Counted from the first letter of the stretch, positions 45,356 to 55,491 are shown. The stretch: DNA of 64,000 nt from Burkholderia stabilis (GCF_001742165.1 NZ_CP016443.1:310001-374000), one strand, 5' to 3'. Numbers and translations: made by a program. Notes: generated by a model from the sequence alone, not told the origin.

Positions 45356-48058
45356 TCAGCCGTCGCGATCGAGGACGAAACCCGTCGATCGCAACTTGCT
45401 GTCGTCGAGACGGAAGAATCCCATCGGATAACGCTTCCCGACACGCTTTCCGACTGCCAGGCTCTTCAGCGCATCGGCGAGTAAAGGCACGTGGATCTGC
45501 TTGCGTCCCGCGCGCCGGTAGATGTCGTTGTAAGTCGGCGAATGCGTATCGGCGACATTGAACGCGTCGATGCCGTCGCGGCGGCCGTTGTCGGTCGCCA
45601 GGGCGAGCAGATGCACGATCGCCCTGGCGACGTTGCGCGGCGAAATGTAGTGACTGTTGCGGTACAGCACGAAGAACCGCTTCTTCCTGCTCCAGTTCAA
45701 CGACGCTTCGAGGTGGCCGGGCTGTTGCGAGAAGGCGATGCGATACAGATCGACATGCATGCTGTTCGCGTATCGGGAAAGAACATCCTCGCCGAGCCGC
45801 TTGCTTCGCGCGTACTCGCGCATGTCACGCGACTCGAAATACTGCTGCTCGAGCGGCCGGCTCACGTCGAGCAGGGGCGCCGTCTCGGCCACGAGCCGGC
45901 TGCGCGGAGAGCCGTAGACCACCATCGAGCTGGCCTGCCCGAAATACCTGACGCCACCGCGGACGCACGCCCGGGCGAAGCGCTCCAGGTTGATCACGTT
46001 GGTCGTTTCCATCTGCGGCTGGCCCGGCAGGCTGGCCGCGAGGTGAACCACGGCCGTGACGCCGTCGACCAGTTCGTCGAGCACGTCATCGTCGAGATCG
46101 GGATCGGAGAAATCCACGGCGACCCATTCGACACGAGGGTCGGTCGGTACCTTGTGGCGGAATTGCCCGCGGACGCGATAACCGCGCTGGATCAACTGAT
46201 CGACGACATCCGCGCCAAGATTTCCGGTTGCCCCCGTCACCAGCACGCACTGCGCCGCATCGTTCGCAACGGCAGGTTGCTTCAAGGCCGCCACCCGCTG
46301 CGCGACCAGCGTCGATTTCAGATGATCGGCGAGCCTGATCGCGAGCGCCATGATCACCATGGTCGGATTGGCGTGCCCGCTGGTCGGGAAGACCGATGCA
46401 CCGGCGACGTGAAGGCCGCGAACGCCGTGCACCTGGCAGTTCTCGTCGACGAAGCTGGTTGCCGGATCCCGTCCCATCCGCGTCGTGCCGGCGGTGTGCG
46501 CCATGTCGTGCGGCACGATCTTCGACAGATCGCCCGCTGCGATTTCCGGCCAGAGCGAGAAACCGTGCATGCCGGCTGCGCGAAGATCGTCCGCGAGCAA
46601 TCGTGCGAACGCGAGCACGGCCCGCTTCATCGTGTCGCCGGGCTCCCAGGTCACCCGCGCCAAGGGCAATCCGAGCCTGTCGCATCGATCGGACAGCGTG
46701 ACGCGATTGTCGGGCACGGACGGTTGCTCGCAGATGACGTCGAGCGCGACTTGCTCGATTTTTCTGCCGGTACCTTTCGTCACGTAGTCGCGGGCGACGA
46801 AGTTCGCATCGAGCCGGATCACCGCATCCACGATCAGGCGGCGCAGGCGGCGAGGAATCATCGAACTCCCCACGACGCGCCGGCCGACGAAACTCACGAC
46901 GACGCCCGAGCGTTGCAGCACGAGGAGCAGATCGGCCAGCGGACGCTTGCTTTGCCGTGTTGCCAACCGTTTCAGCGCGACCACCGGATCGTCGTTCGAT
47001 ATGCGGGTATTTGCGTACACCGCCATATTGGGCAGGCGCTGGTCCTGCTGGACTTCGGCGCGCAGCGCAAGTCCGTGCGAATACATGAAAGCGCGATAGT
47101 TTCGCTGCAGCGAAAAGAAGCCGAGCAATGCCGCCGCGGAAGCCTGACTGTCCTGCGAGAACGTGCCGACCGACATGCACGGATGGTCGGTCAAATAGCG
47201 CCCGACGACGTCGTGGGCATTCCCGAGCGCATGGCCGTCCGCGTCCCTCGACAGCAGCAGAAGCCTGGCGTTTTCGATCGCGCCGGCGGCCATCACGACA
47301 TGGCGCGACTGCACGATGCAACGTCGTTTTCCCGACAGCGATGCGGCGATTTCCACGCCCGTCACGCCGTCGACGTCGGTTTTGATCGCGCACACCGTTG
47401 CGTTGAACGCGACGGTCACGTCGCGATGCGTTTCGCTTCTGAAGTCCGGGCCGAATCGCATCACGTCGGTCAGGTTGCGATGCGAGCGTGCAAGCTGCCA
47501 GAAGAACGACGAAAAATGCTTCATGCGGGCGATGCGTGCCGGTTCCGGCAGCTTCGCGGCCGCCCAGAACGCCGGGCCGTTGACGAGGGGCCCGACGTCG
47601 AGCCGTTGCGCCGCACGCTCGATGAAGGGCGCGAGGTCGACGGCGCTGATCGGCCATCCCGAGTTCGGCAGCCAGTCGCGCGACGCAAAATCGAGCGAAT
47701 CGAACGGCGCCACTTTACCGGCCCAGCCTGCAGTCGAGCCACCCAGTACGCGACACCGGACGCCGAACTTCTGGTTTTCGGACGACCAGAACTTCAATTG
47801 ATACGCATGGGACGCTTGTCGCGCCTGCTGCAATCCGTCGTCGTCCAGCGATCCGTCGACGTCGACCGCATTGAGCGCTTCGTGGTCGGCCGATTCGTCG
47901 AGTCCGCCGCTCTCCAGCAGCAGGAGGGTCAACCCGAGGCCGGACATTTCGCGTGCGATCGTCAGTCCTGCCGCGCCGCCACCGACGATGATCAGGTCAA
48001 ACGACGCAGGTTCGTCATCGGCTACCGGTTCCGTTTCAAAGTCGATATATCGTGTCAT
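45356..48058 (-). CDS. GMC-type oxidoreductase fused to an NAD-dependent sugar epimerase/dehydratase
   Basis: This 900-residue two-domain protein starts with an FAD-binding GMC-type oxidoreductase (about 1-570): IIVGGGAAGLTIA (24-36), the C-terminal active-site region HTAGTTRMGRDP and FPTSGHANPTM. Residues 604-900 are an extended SDR: VTGATGNLGADVV, HLAASLPG, and YARSK with Tyr749 and Lys753. The first domain may oxidise a hydroxyl of a sugar or lipid-linked intermediate to a ketone, and the second may reduce or epimerise it, so the two steps would be joined. A longer frame runs to 48193, but ATG 48058 starts the conserved part. The two domains are usually separate genes. Confidence 0.85.
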   Translation of the reverse strand: MTRYIDFETEPVADDEPASFDLIIVGGGAAGLTIAREMSGLGLTLLLLESGGLDESADHEALNAVDVDGSLDDDGLQQARQASHAYQLKFWSSENQKFGVRCRVLGGSTAGWAGKVAPFDSLDFASRDWLPNSGWPISAVDLAPFIERAAQRLDVGPLVNGPAFWAAAKLPEPARIARMKHFSSFFWQLARSHRNLTDVMRFGPDFRSETHRDVTVAFNATVCAIKTDVDGVTGVEIAASLSGKRRCIVQSRHVVMAAGAIENARLLLLSRDADGHALGNAHDVVGRYLTDHPCMSVGTFSQDSQASAAALLGFFSLQRNYRAFMYSHGLALRAEVQQDQRLPNMAVYANTRISNDDPVVALKRLATRQSKRPLADLLLVLQRSGVVVSFVGRRVVGSSMIPRRLRRLIVDAVIRLDANFVARDYVTKGTGRKIEQVALDVICEQPSVPDNRVTLSDRCDRLGLPLARVTWEPGDTMKRAVLAFARLLADDLRAAGMHGFSLWPEIAAGDLSKIVPHDMAHTAGTTRMGRDPATSFVDENCQVHGVRGLHVAGASVFPTSGHANPTMVIMALAIRLADHLKSTLVAQRVAALKQPAVANDAAQCVLVTGATGNLGADVVDQLIQRGYRVRGQFRHKVPTDPRVEWVAVDFSDPDLDDDVLDELVDGVTAVVHLAASLPGQPQMETTNVINLERFARACVRGGVRYFGQASSMVVYGSPRSRLVAETAPLLDVSRPLEQQYFESRDMREYARSKRLGEDVLSRYANSMHVDLYRIAFSQQPGHLEASLNWSRKKRFFVLYRNSHYISPRNVARAIVHLLALATDNGRRDGIDAFNVADTHSPTYNDIYRRAGRKQIHVPLLADALKSLAVGKRVGKRYPMGFFRLDDSKLRSTGFVLDRDG

Positions 48059-48216
48059 TTCTCGGCATGCCGTTGTCTGGCCTCGGCCATTACGTTGCAC
48101 AGGGAATGGTGTTTCGGGTCGGTCGCCGCGACGGGCCTCCCGGCGCGCGCAGACGGGAGGTCGCAGGCGGGCGGCCGATCCGGCGCAAGGCAACGCAGGC
48201 GGGCCTGCGCGCCGTG

Positions 48217-49296
48217 CTAAAGGCGATCGAATATCTGCGTCATCAGCTCGGCACTTTTGCTCCAGCGGTATTTCTCCGCATGCAGAGGCCCCCTGCGTCT
48301 CAGATCGGCCCTGAGTTCGGCGGAATCCAGCAGGCTTTTCAGTTTTTCCGCGATGTCATCGGACGAATAGGGATCGCAGTAAAGCGCCGCGTCCGCACAG
48401 ACCTCGGGCAGCGCCGCGGAGCGGCCCACGACGGTCGGGCAACCGTAGCGCATCGCTTCGAGAGGCGGGATGCCGAAGCCTTCGTAGATCGACGGGTAAA
48501 GGAAACAGGTCGCATGCTGATACAGCGCCTTCAGCTTTTCGTCGCTGATGTATCCGACGTACTTGATGTTCGGCTCGGCCGCGGTGACGTGGTCCTGCTT
48601 TCCGAACACGGCCGTGTTGCGCATGCCGACAATGACGAGATCCACCGACGGATCGCCGATTTGCCGGAATGCCGCAATCAATCGGCCGAAATTCTTGGTG
48701 GGGTTCATGCTGCTGACCGCGAGCACGAAGCGATCGGATGTCAGCGCGTGCTCTCGCAGCACACTCGTGTCCGGCTCCAGTGCGTCGAGATGATCCGCAC
48801 CGAGTGGTACGACGCTGATCTTGTCCGTCGAAACGCCGCAATGATGAGCGAGACGATCCCTCGAGAAGCGGGAGTTGGTCAGCACGCAAGCGGAGGTGCG
48901 TGCAAGAATCCAGAACATGATCCGGTACCACACCCGAAAGAGCCGGGAAAAGTGAGCGGGCGTATCGAATACCGCCGCGTCGTGCATGAAGATGATCTGG
49001 TTGCCGAGAAAGATGGAACCCGAATTGCCGAGGTTGACGATGCGGCTGCGGCGAGAAAAAAGCGGGAGGACCAGTTGTTCCCAGATCGCGCCTTTGCCGA
49101 AACCGACCCGGATCGTCCGGGTGCCGCTCACGGCGACGGCGGGCTGCGGCGGGACGAGTACCGTCACCGGATCGTCGGACTGGAACTCGACCAGGGCGGC
49201 GATCAACTCACGCGCGACGCGTTGTACGCCGGTCGTTTTCTGCGTGGTAAACCGACCGTTGTACATGAGTTTTTTCGGATGTTTGAATGCGATCAT
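48217..49296 (-). CDS. GT4-family glycosyltransferase (exopolysaccharide cluster)
   Basis: This 359-residue retaining glycosyltransferase has the GT-B fold. N-terminal part: MYNGRFTTQKTTGVQRVARELI and FMHDAAVFDTPAHFSR. C-terminal donor-binding part: VLAVSSMNPTKNFGRLIAAFRQ, then FLYPSIYEGFGIPPLEAMRYGCP, with the E-x7-E motif in the last (EGFGIPPLE). This form is seen in mannosyl- and rhamnosyltransferases of capsule clusters. It sits 21 bp after the other GT4 gene and is co-transcribed with it. The sugar cannot be read from sequence, although ManC in the cluster makes mannose likely. Confidence 0.92.
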   Translation of the reverse strand: MIAFKHPKKLMYNGRFTTQKTTGVQRVARELIAALVEFQSDDPVTVLVPPQPAVAVSGTRTIRVGFGKGAIWEQLVLPLFSRRSRIVNLGNSGSIFLGNQIIFMHDAAVFDTPAHFSRLFRVWYRIMFWILARTSACVLTNSRFSRDRLAHHCGVSTDKISVVPLGADHLDALEPDTSVLREHALTSDRFVLAVSSMNPTKNFGRLIAAFRQIGDPSVDLVIVGMRNTAVFGKQDHVTAAEPNIKYVGYISDEKLKALYQHATCFLYPSIYEGFGIPPLEAMRYGCPTVVGRSAALPEVCADAALYCDPYSSDDIAEKLKSLLDSAELRADLRRRGPLHAEKYRWSKSAELMTQIFDRL

Positions 49297-49317
49297 GTCA
49301 GCAATGAAATATCGGAA

Positions 49318-50472
49318 TCAGAACTGGGTCTTGACCTGATCGGCGCCAACCTGCTTGAAGTCGCGCGCATCGGTAGCAGGTTCGACCGGACGTAGTCCGT
49401 AGAGCGCATTCCAGCGCCGGAAGATGGCGCTCATCGAGAACCGATAGGTCGCGAGTTGTCTGGCGGCTGCGCCCATTTCCTCGCGGAGTTTCCGGTCGTC
49501 ACGGAGCATGGTCAGATAACCGGCCATCTCTTCGGTGTTCGACGCGATATATCCGGTCACGCCGTGAATTACCACGTCGCGGTTGCCGACGACGTCCGTC
49601 ACGACCGCGGGAATGCCGGCCACCTGGGCTTCGATCAGGGCCACCGGCATGCCTTCCCAGCGAGATGTCTGGACGTAGATGTCGAGTTCGGACGTCAGCT
49701 CCAGCGCGCGCGTGCGGGTCAGCCAGCCGCTACAGACGACTGCGTGGCGCGCCTCGGGATCCGGGATTTCGTCCCGGTCGCCGCCGATCCAGACGAACGC
49801 CATGTCGGGACCGCGCAGCTTGCCCGCAAGCCGGCAAAACGCTTCATGGTTTTTCTGGAACGATGCCCGGCCGCTCATTCCGATCGCGATCTTGCGATCG
49901 TCGCGCATCCGGCGTGACGGGATCTCGACCACGTTGACGCCGTTTTCCACCAGCACCGCGGATTTTGCGTGGACCTTGCCCTTGATCTCCATGAGTTCGC
50001 TGCGCGAGCAGGCGACGACGGTTCCGCCCAGGCGAGCCGCAATGCGTTCGAAGCTCAAGTAGGCGAACTGCTTCGCACGCGACACGTCGCAACGCAGAAA
50101 CGAAAGCCCGTGGGGCGAATAAAGGACCCTGGCATTCGGTGCGGCGATCCTCGCGGCTATGCGTCCCAGCACGCCCGCTTTCGACGAATGAAGATGAATC
50201 GCGGTGGGGTTGCTGTCGCGAAGGTTCTTGATCAGTTCACGCAAGCTGAGCCAGTCCTTTTTGGGGCTGACCTCACGTGCCATGCTCACGTAGACCAGCT
50301 TGACGTCGGGCCGGAACAGCGTTGCAAAATCGACCGGCGTTTCGGATCGGATCGAGTGAAGCACCGTTACGTCGGCGCCGGTTTCCGCCGCGTGGTTGGC
50401 GAGATGGGTCAGCATCGAGAGCACACCACCGCCGAACGCTTCGGCAACGTGAACGATTTTTTTCGTGGTCAT
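49318..50472 (-). CDS. GT4-family glycosyltransferase (exopolysaccharide cluster), first gene of its operon
   Basis: This 384-residue GT-B protein starts KKIVHVAEAFGGGVLSMLTHLANH. Later it has HLHSSKAGVLGRIAARIA (typical of the WcaJ-associated and PelF-like GT4 enzymes), VENGVNV, and the donor motif YVQTSRWEGMPVALIEAQVAGIPAV (E-x7-E). The 408-bp gap before it probably holds the promoter of the run through the acyltransferase at 44164. Sugar and acceptor are unknown. Confidence 0.92.
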   Translation of the reverse strand: MTTKKIVHVAEAFGGGVLSMLTHLANHAAETGADVTVLHSIRSETPVDFATLFRPDVKLVYVSMAREVSPKKDWLSLRELIKNLRDSNPTAIHLHSSKAGVLGRIAARIAAPNARVLYSPHGLSFLRCDVSRAKQFAYLSFERIAARLGGTVVACSRSELMEIKGKVHAKSAVLVENGVNVVEIPSRRMRDDRKIAIGMSGRASFQKNHEAFCRLAGKLRGPDMAFVWIGGDRDEIPDPEARHAVVCSGWLTRTRALELTSELDIYVQTSRWEGMPVALIEAQVAGIPAVVTDVVGNRDVVIHGVTGYIASNTEEMAGYLTMLRDDRKLREEMGAAARQLATYRFSMSAIFRRWNALYGLRPVEPATDARDFKQVGADQVKTQF

Positions 50473-50880
50473 CGTCGAGTCTGTCTGTTCGATCGCGCCT
50501 TCATCCGGTCTCTGTCGAGGCCGGTCGCCGACGAATCGCGAAGTCGCTGGCGAGTCATCCGGTTGAAAGATCCGGCTGAATGCCTATGTATTCCTGATCA
50601 ATGAATCTGTCGCCCCGCGCTCAACTTTTCGATTCGCTGAAGTTGTCGTGGGGTCTCCCCATCGTCACATGCGAATCACCGATTCGAACATCGAACACCG
50701 GCGTTCGGCTATGACGATTCAGACGTGTCCATCGCGCGTTTTTCACGCAAATGCCTGATCGGGTCGGTCCGGACCATTGTGCTGTGCAAGCACGGCGAAC
50801 TGGGTGCGATGGCTTACATTAGTCGGCGTTGCCCGGGCTGACATTGCACGTGTCGAGGCAAGCACACAGCGAGCGCCGGG
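50473..50880. other. Intergenic region, promoter of the GT4 operon
   Basis: This 408-bp gap is less GC-rich than its flanks. I see no gene. It must contain the promoter for the minus-strand run starting at 50472, but no clear boxes are seen. Confidence 0.4.
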
Positions 50881-51963
50881 TCAGGCCGACGCTTGCCGGT
50901 CCGGCCTGCCCGGGCGCGACGTGCCGTTCTGAATGCGGGCGCGAGCAAGCGGGTTGGCGATAAAGCGAATCGCACGGTCGCTGAGCGCCGACGACGGCAG
51001 CAGGCATGCGAGCGACAGCGTTGCGACGACGAGTTTCTTGAGCGGGCGCCAGAACGGGTTGCGCAGCACGGTATGCCAGTAGCGTCCCGATTCGGAACGG
51101 AACCAGCGCCAGCGGCGCGGGAACGGCGCGCGATACAGCGTGCTCGCAAAGATGGCCTTTTCGATCGCAAAATCGAACGGGGCGTCAGGGAGCGATTCAT
51201 ACAGCCGCGTGTCGGCGAGCGTGCGCAGTGTCGACCAGCGTCGTCCGGCCTTCAGTGCGCCGGTGGCCGCGTCTTCCGCATTTCCGAATGCCAGATCGGC
51301 TGTGCCGCGGTCCGCGTCATCGTCGGTACGCGTGTCGAGCCGGTGATGTACGCGATAGCCGCCGAGCGTCGCATCGATCATGTGCACGGCACCGAGCAAC
51401 GCGATTCCGTAGATCGCGTAGAAATCGGCGCCATGCAGATTGTCGGGCGTGACCGGCACCGGAAAGATGCGCTTGAGCGCGTCGGTGCGATATGCGTTAC
51501 CCGATGCGGGTGGCGACGGATACAACCAGCCCGCGCGCAGCAAGCGGCCGCAATCGGTGTCGAGGGCCGATTGCGGAATGGTGACGCCCGTCGGTGCGCC
51601 GTCCTGCGTAATCACGTCGAGCCGGAAATGCACTTTCACGAAATCGCCGGATGCGAACTCGGCCAACACGCGGGCGGCGGCATCGGCATAGAGCACGTCG
51701 TCCGCGTCGAGCAGGATCACGTACGGCGTGGCGACCTGTTCGAGCGCGCGGTTATACGCGGCGACCTGGCCGCGATTCTCCTGGAAGACTGCCGAGATAT
51801 GCTCGCCGTAAGACCGGATGATGTCGCGCGAATCGTCGGTGGAACCGTCGTCGACCACGAGGACGCGGACGCGTTGCGCGGTTTGCGCGAGCGCGGAATC
51901 GATCGCGTCGCGCAGGTATGCGCCGTGGTTGTAGTTGCAGATTGCGATGGTGAGGTCGGTCAT
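50881..51963 (-). CDS. GT2-family glycosyltransferase (exopolysaccharide cluster)
   Basis: This 360-residue GT-A enzyme starts LTIAICNYNHGAYLRDAIDSAL. The nucleotide-binding region is VVDDGSTDDSRDII, with DADD as DXD motif (VILLDADDVLYADAA). The C-terminal part lacks clear membrane helices, so it is probably cytoplasmic and membrane-associated. It is monocistronic. Its upstream region is a copy of the one before the flippase. A frame extends to 52122, but ATG 51963 begins the fold. Confidence 0.92.
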   Translation of the reverse strand: MTDLTIAICNYNHGAYLRDAIDSALAQTAQRVRVLVVDDGSTDDSRDIIRSYGEHISAVFQENRGQVAAYNRALEQVATPYVILLDADDVLYADAAARVLAEFASGDFVKVHFRLDVITQDGAPTGVTIPQSALDTDCGRLLRAGWLYPSPPASGNAYRTDALKRIFPVPVTPDNLHGADFYAIYGIALLGAVHMIDATLGGYRVHHRLDTRTDDDADRGTADLAFGNAEDAATGALKAGRRWSTLRTLADTRLYESLPDAPFDFAIEKAIFASTLYRAPFPRRWRWFRSESGRYWHTVLRNPFWRPLKKLVVATLSLACLLPSSALSDRAIRFIANPLARARIQNGTSRPGRPDRQASA

Positions 51964-52589
51964 GAAGGGATCTCGGGCGAGCAGGTATGGGCGATCCGGA
52001 TACCTGGCATCGCGTGACGTTGGCCGGCATGACATCGATCGGCAACGAGACGGTCGTGTCGACATTTGCGACTCGGGCAGCAGCTTGCGTGTCGGGCGTC
52101 GACGTGGTGCGATCGGCGCCACGGCCTACCTGGCTGCACGCCGATTCCGCCCGGCGATTGCGGCGACGGCCACAGCCATAGCGTGTGTGGATCATGATAC
52201 GGACCGCGCGTGGCGGCTTTGTTCGCGAGCCTACCGTTCGGGGATTCGGCGCGCGATCGTAGCGGCAATCGGGCATCGCGCGGCTTCGCGTCGTCGTGAC
52301 GTGGACGGTATGGGTGGGCTGACGCACCGAAGCCCGGCATGGCGGGATGATCTAATCGGACGCACCGCCCGTCGTTCGCTGCGTCGGTTTCGCGGGCAGG
52401 CTTGAGACCGGCCGTTGTACGCAGGTGCCGCCGCGCGCAGCGATGCGTTGCCGGATCATGTTTCTCATGGCATGCGTCCGATGGCACACGCACCGGCCGA
52501 TCGTCATCAGCCGATTCCCGATGTGACGACACACGCATGCCGCATCGCGCGGTCGTACCGGATCGCCAAACCCAGGAGAATGCTTCGAT
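51964..52589. promoter_or_regulatory. Divergent regulatory region B of the exopolysaccharide cluster
   Basis: This 626-bp gap carries at 52194-52366 the same ordered blocks as region A at 35.9-36.0 kb: CATGATACGGACCG (52194), a 22-base identical block at 52219-52240, GCACCGAAG (52323) and ATGATCTAATCG (52347). Spacing between first and last block is 152 bp here and 156 bp in A. It separates the GT2 gene from the beta-helix gene. Confidence 0.65.
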
Positions 52590-53852
52590 ATGCGTAGATC
52601 GCAATGCCTGTCAGGCGCGTGCGCCGTGATGTTCGGCCTGTGTGTGGCGGGCGGCCCGTGGTGGCCGGGGCTTGCCGTGGCCGGATCCGGGGCGTCCGCG
52701 CCGGGCGGGATTCATGCGGGCGTGCCGGATGCGTATGTTCGTCCGGCCTCCGACACCGCCGATCAGGCCGACACGCTGCAGCGCGCGCTGGACGCGTTGC
52801 GGCCGGGGCAGCGGCTCGTGTTCGCGCCGGGTCGTTACGTCGTCGGTCGTTCGCTCGTCGTGAAGCAGGCGCATGTCGTGCTGTCCGGCTACGGCGCGAC
52901 GCTGATCGCGACCGTTCCGGAAGACCAGACGATCGAGATGCGCGGCGCAGGTACGACGATCGTCGGATTCAGGCTGACAGGAGCCGGCACGACGCGTCTC
53001 TATACGCCGGAATCGACGAAGGTGGACGTGACGGGGCGTGACGTGCAGGTGCTGGACAACGTGATCGACGGTGGCGGCGCCGGCATCTTCGTCTTTGGTG
53101 GAACGGATGTCGCGATCGTTGGAAATGAGGTGCTGTCGACGCTCGCCGACGGTATCCACATGACGCACGGCGCGCGCAACGTGCTTGTCCAGGGCAATGT
53201 CGTGCGCGGCACCGGAGACGACATGATCGCGGTGGTGAGTTACCGCGAAGACGGCGTGCTGAGCCGCAACGTGCTGATCACCGGAAACTCGCTGGAAGGA
53301 AACACCTGGGGGCGGGGCATCACGGTCGTCGGCGGTGCGGATGTGACCATCTCGAACAATATCGTGCGCAACGTGCAGGTGAGCGCCGGCATTCTCGTCG
53401 CGCAGGAGGACAGCAACGGGACCTACGGCGCGTCCGACATCCGGATCGAGAACAACGTGATCACGGATATCCAGACCGCGACCGGCCGGACCGATTCGCG
53501 TCCGCTCACGCAGCAGGGCGCGATCGACATCAGCACGTGGTCGGGTGCGGTGACGCGCGTGGCCGTGGTCGGCAATCGCGTGTCGCACGCGCGGTTCGAC
53601 GGCATTCGTCTGTGGGGGAACGTATCAGGGGTCCGGCTGGCAGGTAACCAGTTGTCGGCGATCGACGGTCAGCCGGTGCGGGTTGGCCCCGCCCAAACCT
53701 GCGCAACCGGCCAGAAGCGTGCGGCGCCGTGCGCGACGGTGTTTGAGTCCCATTCGGCCGCCCCCGACGTTGCCGGCGCGGATACGTCGTTGCTGCCGCG
53801 CGTACGCCAGTACGTCAGGCAGCCGCGCTGGTCGCAGCGCGGCTCCGATTGA
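52590..53852 (+). CDS. Secreted right-handed beta-helix protein (exopolysaccharide cluster)
   Basis: This 420-residue protein has a signal peptide (about 1-30) and then a series of pectate-lyase-like coils: repeats of the type V-x-G-N-x-V (VAIVGNEVLS, VLVQGNVVRG, VLITGNSLEG, VTISNNIVRN, IRIENNVITD, VAVVGNRVSH, VRLAGNQLSA). This parallel beta-helix is found in polysaccharide lyases and C5-epimerases. It could cut, epimerise or bind the polymer in the periplasm. The catalytic residues cannot be named. It is divergent from the GT2 gene behind regulatory region B. Confidence 0.8.
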   Translation: MRRSQCLSGACAVMFGLCVAGGPWWPGLAVAGSGASAPGGIHAGVPDAYVRPASDTADQADTLQRALDALRPGQRLVFAPGRYVVGRSLVVKQAHVVLSGYGATLIATVPEDQTIEMRGAGTTIVGFRLTGAGTTRLYTPESTKVDVTGRDVQVLDNVIDGGGAGIFVFGGTDVAIVGNEVLSTLADGIHMTHGARNVLVQGNVVRGTGDDMIAVVSYREDGVLSRNVLITGNSLEGNTWGRGITVVGGADVTISNNIVRNVQVSAGILVAQEDSNGTYGASDIRIENNVITDIQTATGRTDSRPLTQQGAIDISTWSGAVTRVAVVGNRVSHARFDGIRLWGNVSGVRLAGNQLSAIDGQPVRVGPAQTCATGQKRAAPCATVFESHSAAPDVAGADTSLLPRVRQYVRQPRWSQRGSD

Positions 53853-53910
53853 CCGTGGCTCGGACGGCGCGATCGATCATGCACGGCGTGAATCGGATCG
53901 CCACGTGCGG

Positions 53911-55491
53911 CTATCGGACGGCATCCTGGTCCTGCGCCACGGTGTGCGTATGCGCATTCTGCGAAGCGAGCGGCACCGGCGTGGCCAGCAGTGCTTCAAC
54001 CTCACGCCCATACTGATCCTCGAACCGGACGATATCGTCCTCGCCGAGATAATCGCCCGACTGGACCTCGATGATCTCGAGCGGAATCCGGCCGGGATTC
54101 TCGAGCCGATGCACCTCGCCGACCGCGATATAAGTCGACTCGTTCTCGCACAGCAGGAACGTCTCGTTGCCGCGGGTCACCTTCGCGGTGCCGCGCACGA
54201 CGATCCAGTGCTCCGCGCGGTGATAATGCATCTGCAGCGACAGCCGCATGCCGGGCTCGACGACGATCCGCTTCACCTGGAACCGCTCGCCGAGGTCGAT
54301 CGAATCGTAATGCCCCCACGGCCGCTGCACCTTGCGGTGCTCGCTTACCAGCGGGCGCCGGTCCGTCTTCAACCGCGCGACGATGTTCTTCACGCGCTGC
54401 ACGTCGTGCTTGTTCGCGACCAGCACCGCATCGGGCGTCTCGATCACGACGACGTCCTTCATCCCGACACATGCGATGAGACGTCCCTCCGAGCGCACGA
54501 AGCTGTCCTGCGTATCCTCGAACACGATCGGGCCGCGCGCCACGTTGCCCTGATCGTCCTTCGGCATGATTTCCCAGATCGCATCCCAGGTGCCGACGTC
54601 CGACCAGCCGGCCGACAGCGGCACCACGATGCCTTCGATGCCGAGTTCGCGGTGCTCGGCGAGGCGCTCCATCACCGCATAGTCGATCGAGTCGGACGGG
54701 CATGCGTCGAAGGCCGCCGCATCGATCCGGAAGAACGGATCTTCTGCGACGCCCGCGCGCCAGGCAGTCTCGCAGGCCGAATGGATCGCCGGCGCGAGCG
54801 CGCTGATCGCCTTCAGCCACACCGACGCGCGCGTGACGTAAATCCCGCTGTTCCACCAGTAGTCGCCCGAATGCAGGTAGCGCTCGGCGAGCGTCGCATC
54901 GGGTTTTTCGACGAAGCGGCCGATCGAGTAGCCGCCATGGCCGCCCTGGCGGCCCGCGCGCGGCTCGCCGACCTGGATATAGCCGTAGCCCGTTTCCGCG
55001 CGGCGCGGCAGCACGCCGAGCGTGACGATCGCGCCTTCCTGCGCGTAGCACGCGGCCCGTGCGACGGCATCCTGGAACGCGCCGATATCGGCGATCACGT
55101 GATCGGCCGGCATCACCGCGAGCACGGGATCGTCCGCGAGCGCGCTCGCGTCGAGCGCCGCAAGCGTCAGCGCGGGCGCGGTGTTGCGCGCGGCCGGTTC
55201 GAGCAGGATGCGGGCGGGCGCCGCGCGGCCGAGCACCTGCGCGGCGCTCATCACGCGATGCTGTTCGCCGCATACCAGCAGCAGCGTGTCGCCGAGCGAC
55301 GCGTTCTCGATGCCGTTCAGGCGGCGTGCCGTCGCCGACAGCGGCGACTCGTTCGAGATCAGCTCGATCAGCTGCTTCGGATACTGCTCGCGCGACAGCG
55401 GCCACAGCCGCGTGCCGGAGCCGCCGGCGAGGATCACCGGCAGGATGCGCGGCAGATCGGGTTCGGGAACCGGGCGAAGGGTGCGGGTCAT
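53911..55491 (-). CDS. manC: Mannose-1-phosphate guanylyltransferase / mannose-6-phosphate isomerase
   Basis: This 526-residue bifunctional enzyme makes GDP-mannose. N-terminal nucleotidyltransferase: ILPVILAGGSGTRLWPLSREQYPKQ, then EPAARNTAPALTLAAL, GYGYIQVG, FVEKPD and WNSGIYV. The C-terminal cupin isomerase part has RPWGHYDSI, GMRLSLQMHYHRAEHWIVV and the metal-binding His residues. It supplies GDP-mannose for the polymer, like BceA in cepacian synthesis. The start at 55491 overlaps the stop of the ElaA-like gene (ATGA), so the two are translationally coupled. Confidence 0.95.
   Translation of the reverse strand: MTRTLRPVPEPDLPRILPVILAGGSGTRLWPLSREQYPKQLIELISNESPLSATARRLNGIENASLGDTLLLVCGEQHRVMSAAQVLGRAAPARILLEPAARNTAPALTLAALDASALADDPVLAVMPADHVIADIGAFQDAVARAACYAQEGAIVTLGVLPRRAETGYGYIQVGEPRAGRQGGHGGYSIGRFVEKPDATLAERYLHSGDYWWNSGIYVTRASVWLKAISALAPAIHSACETAWRAGVAEDPFFRIDAAAFDACPSDSIDYAVMERLAEHRELGIEGIVVPLSAGWSDVGTWDAIWEIMPKDDQGNVARGPIVFEDTQDSFVRSEGRLIACVGMKDVVVIETPDAVLVANKHDVQRVKNIVARLKTDRRPLVSEHRKVQRPWGHYDSIDLGERFQVKRIVVEPGMRLSLQMHYHRAEHWIVVRGTAKVTRGNETFLLCENESTYIAVGEVHRLENPGRIPLEIIEVQSGDYLGEDDIVRFEDQYGREVEALLATPVPLASQNAHTHTVAQDQDAVR

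Noticed and set aside
45491..48220. 909-residue plus-strand frame opposite the GMC-epimerase fusion
   Set aside because: It is an antisense artefact; the minus strand has both cofactor motifs and active-site residues.
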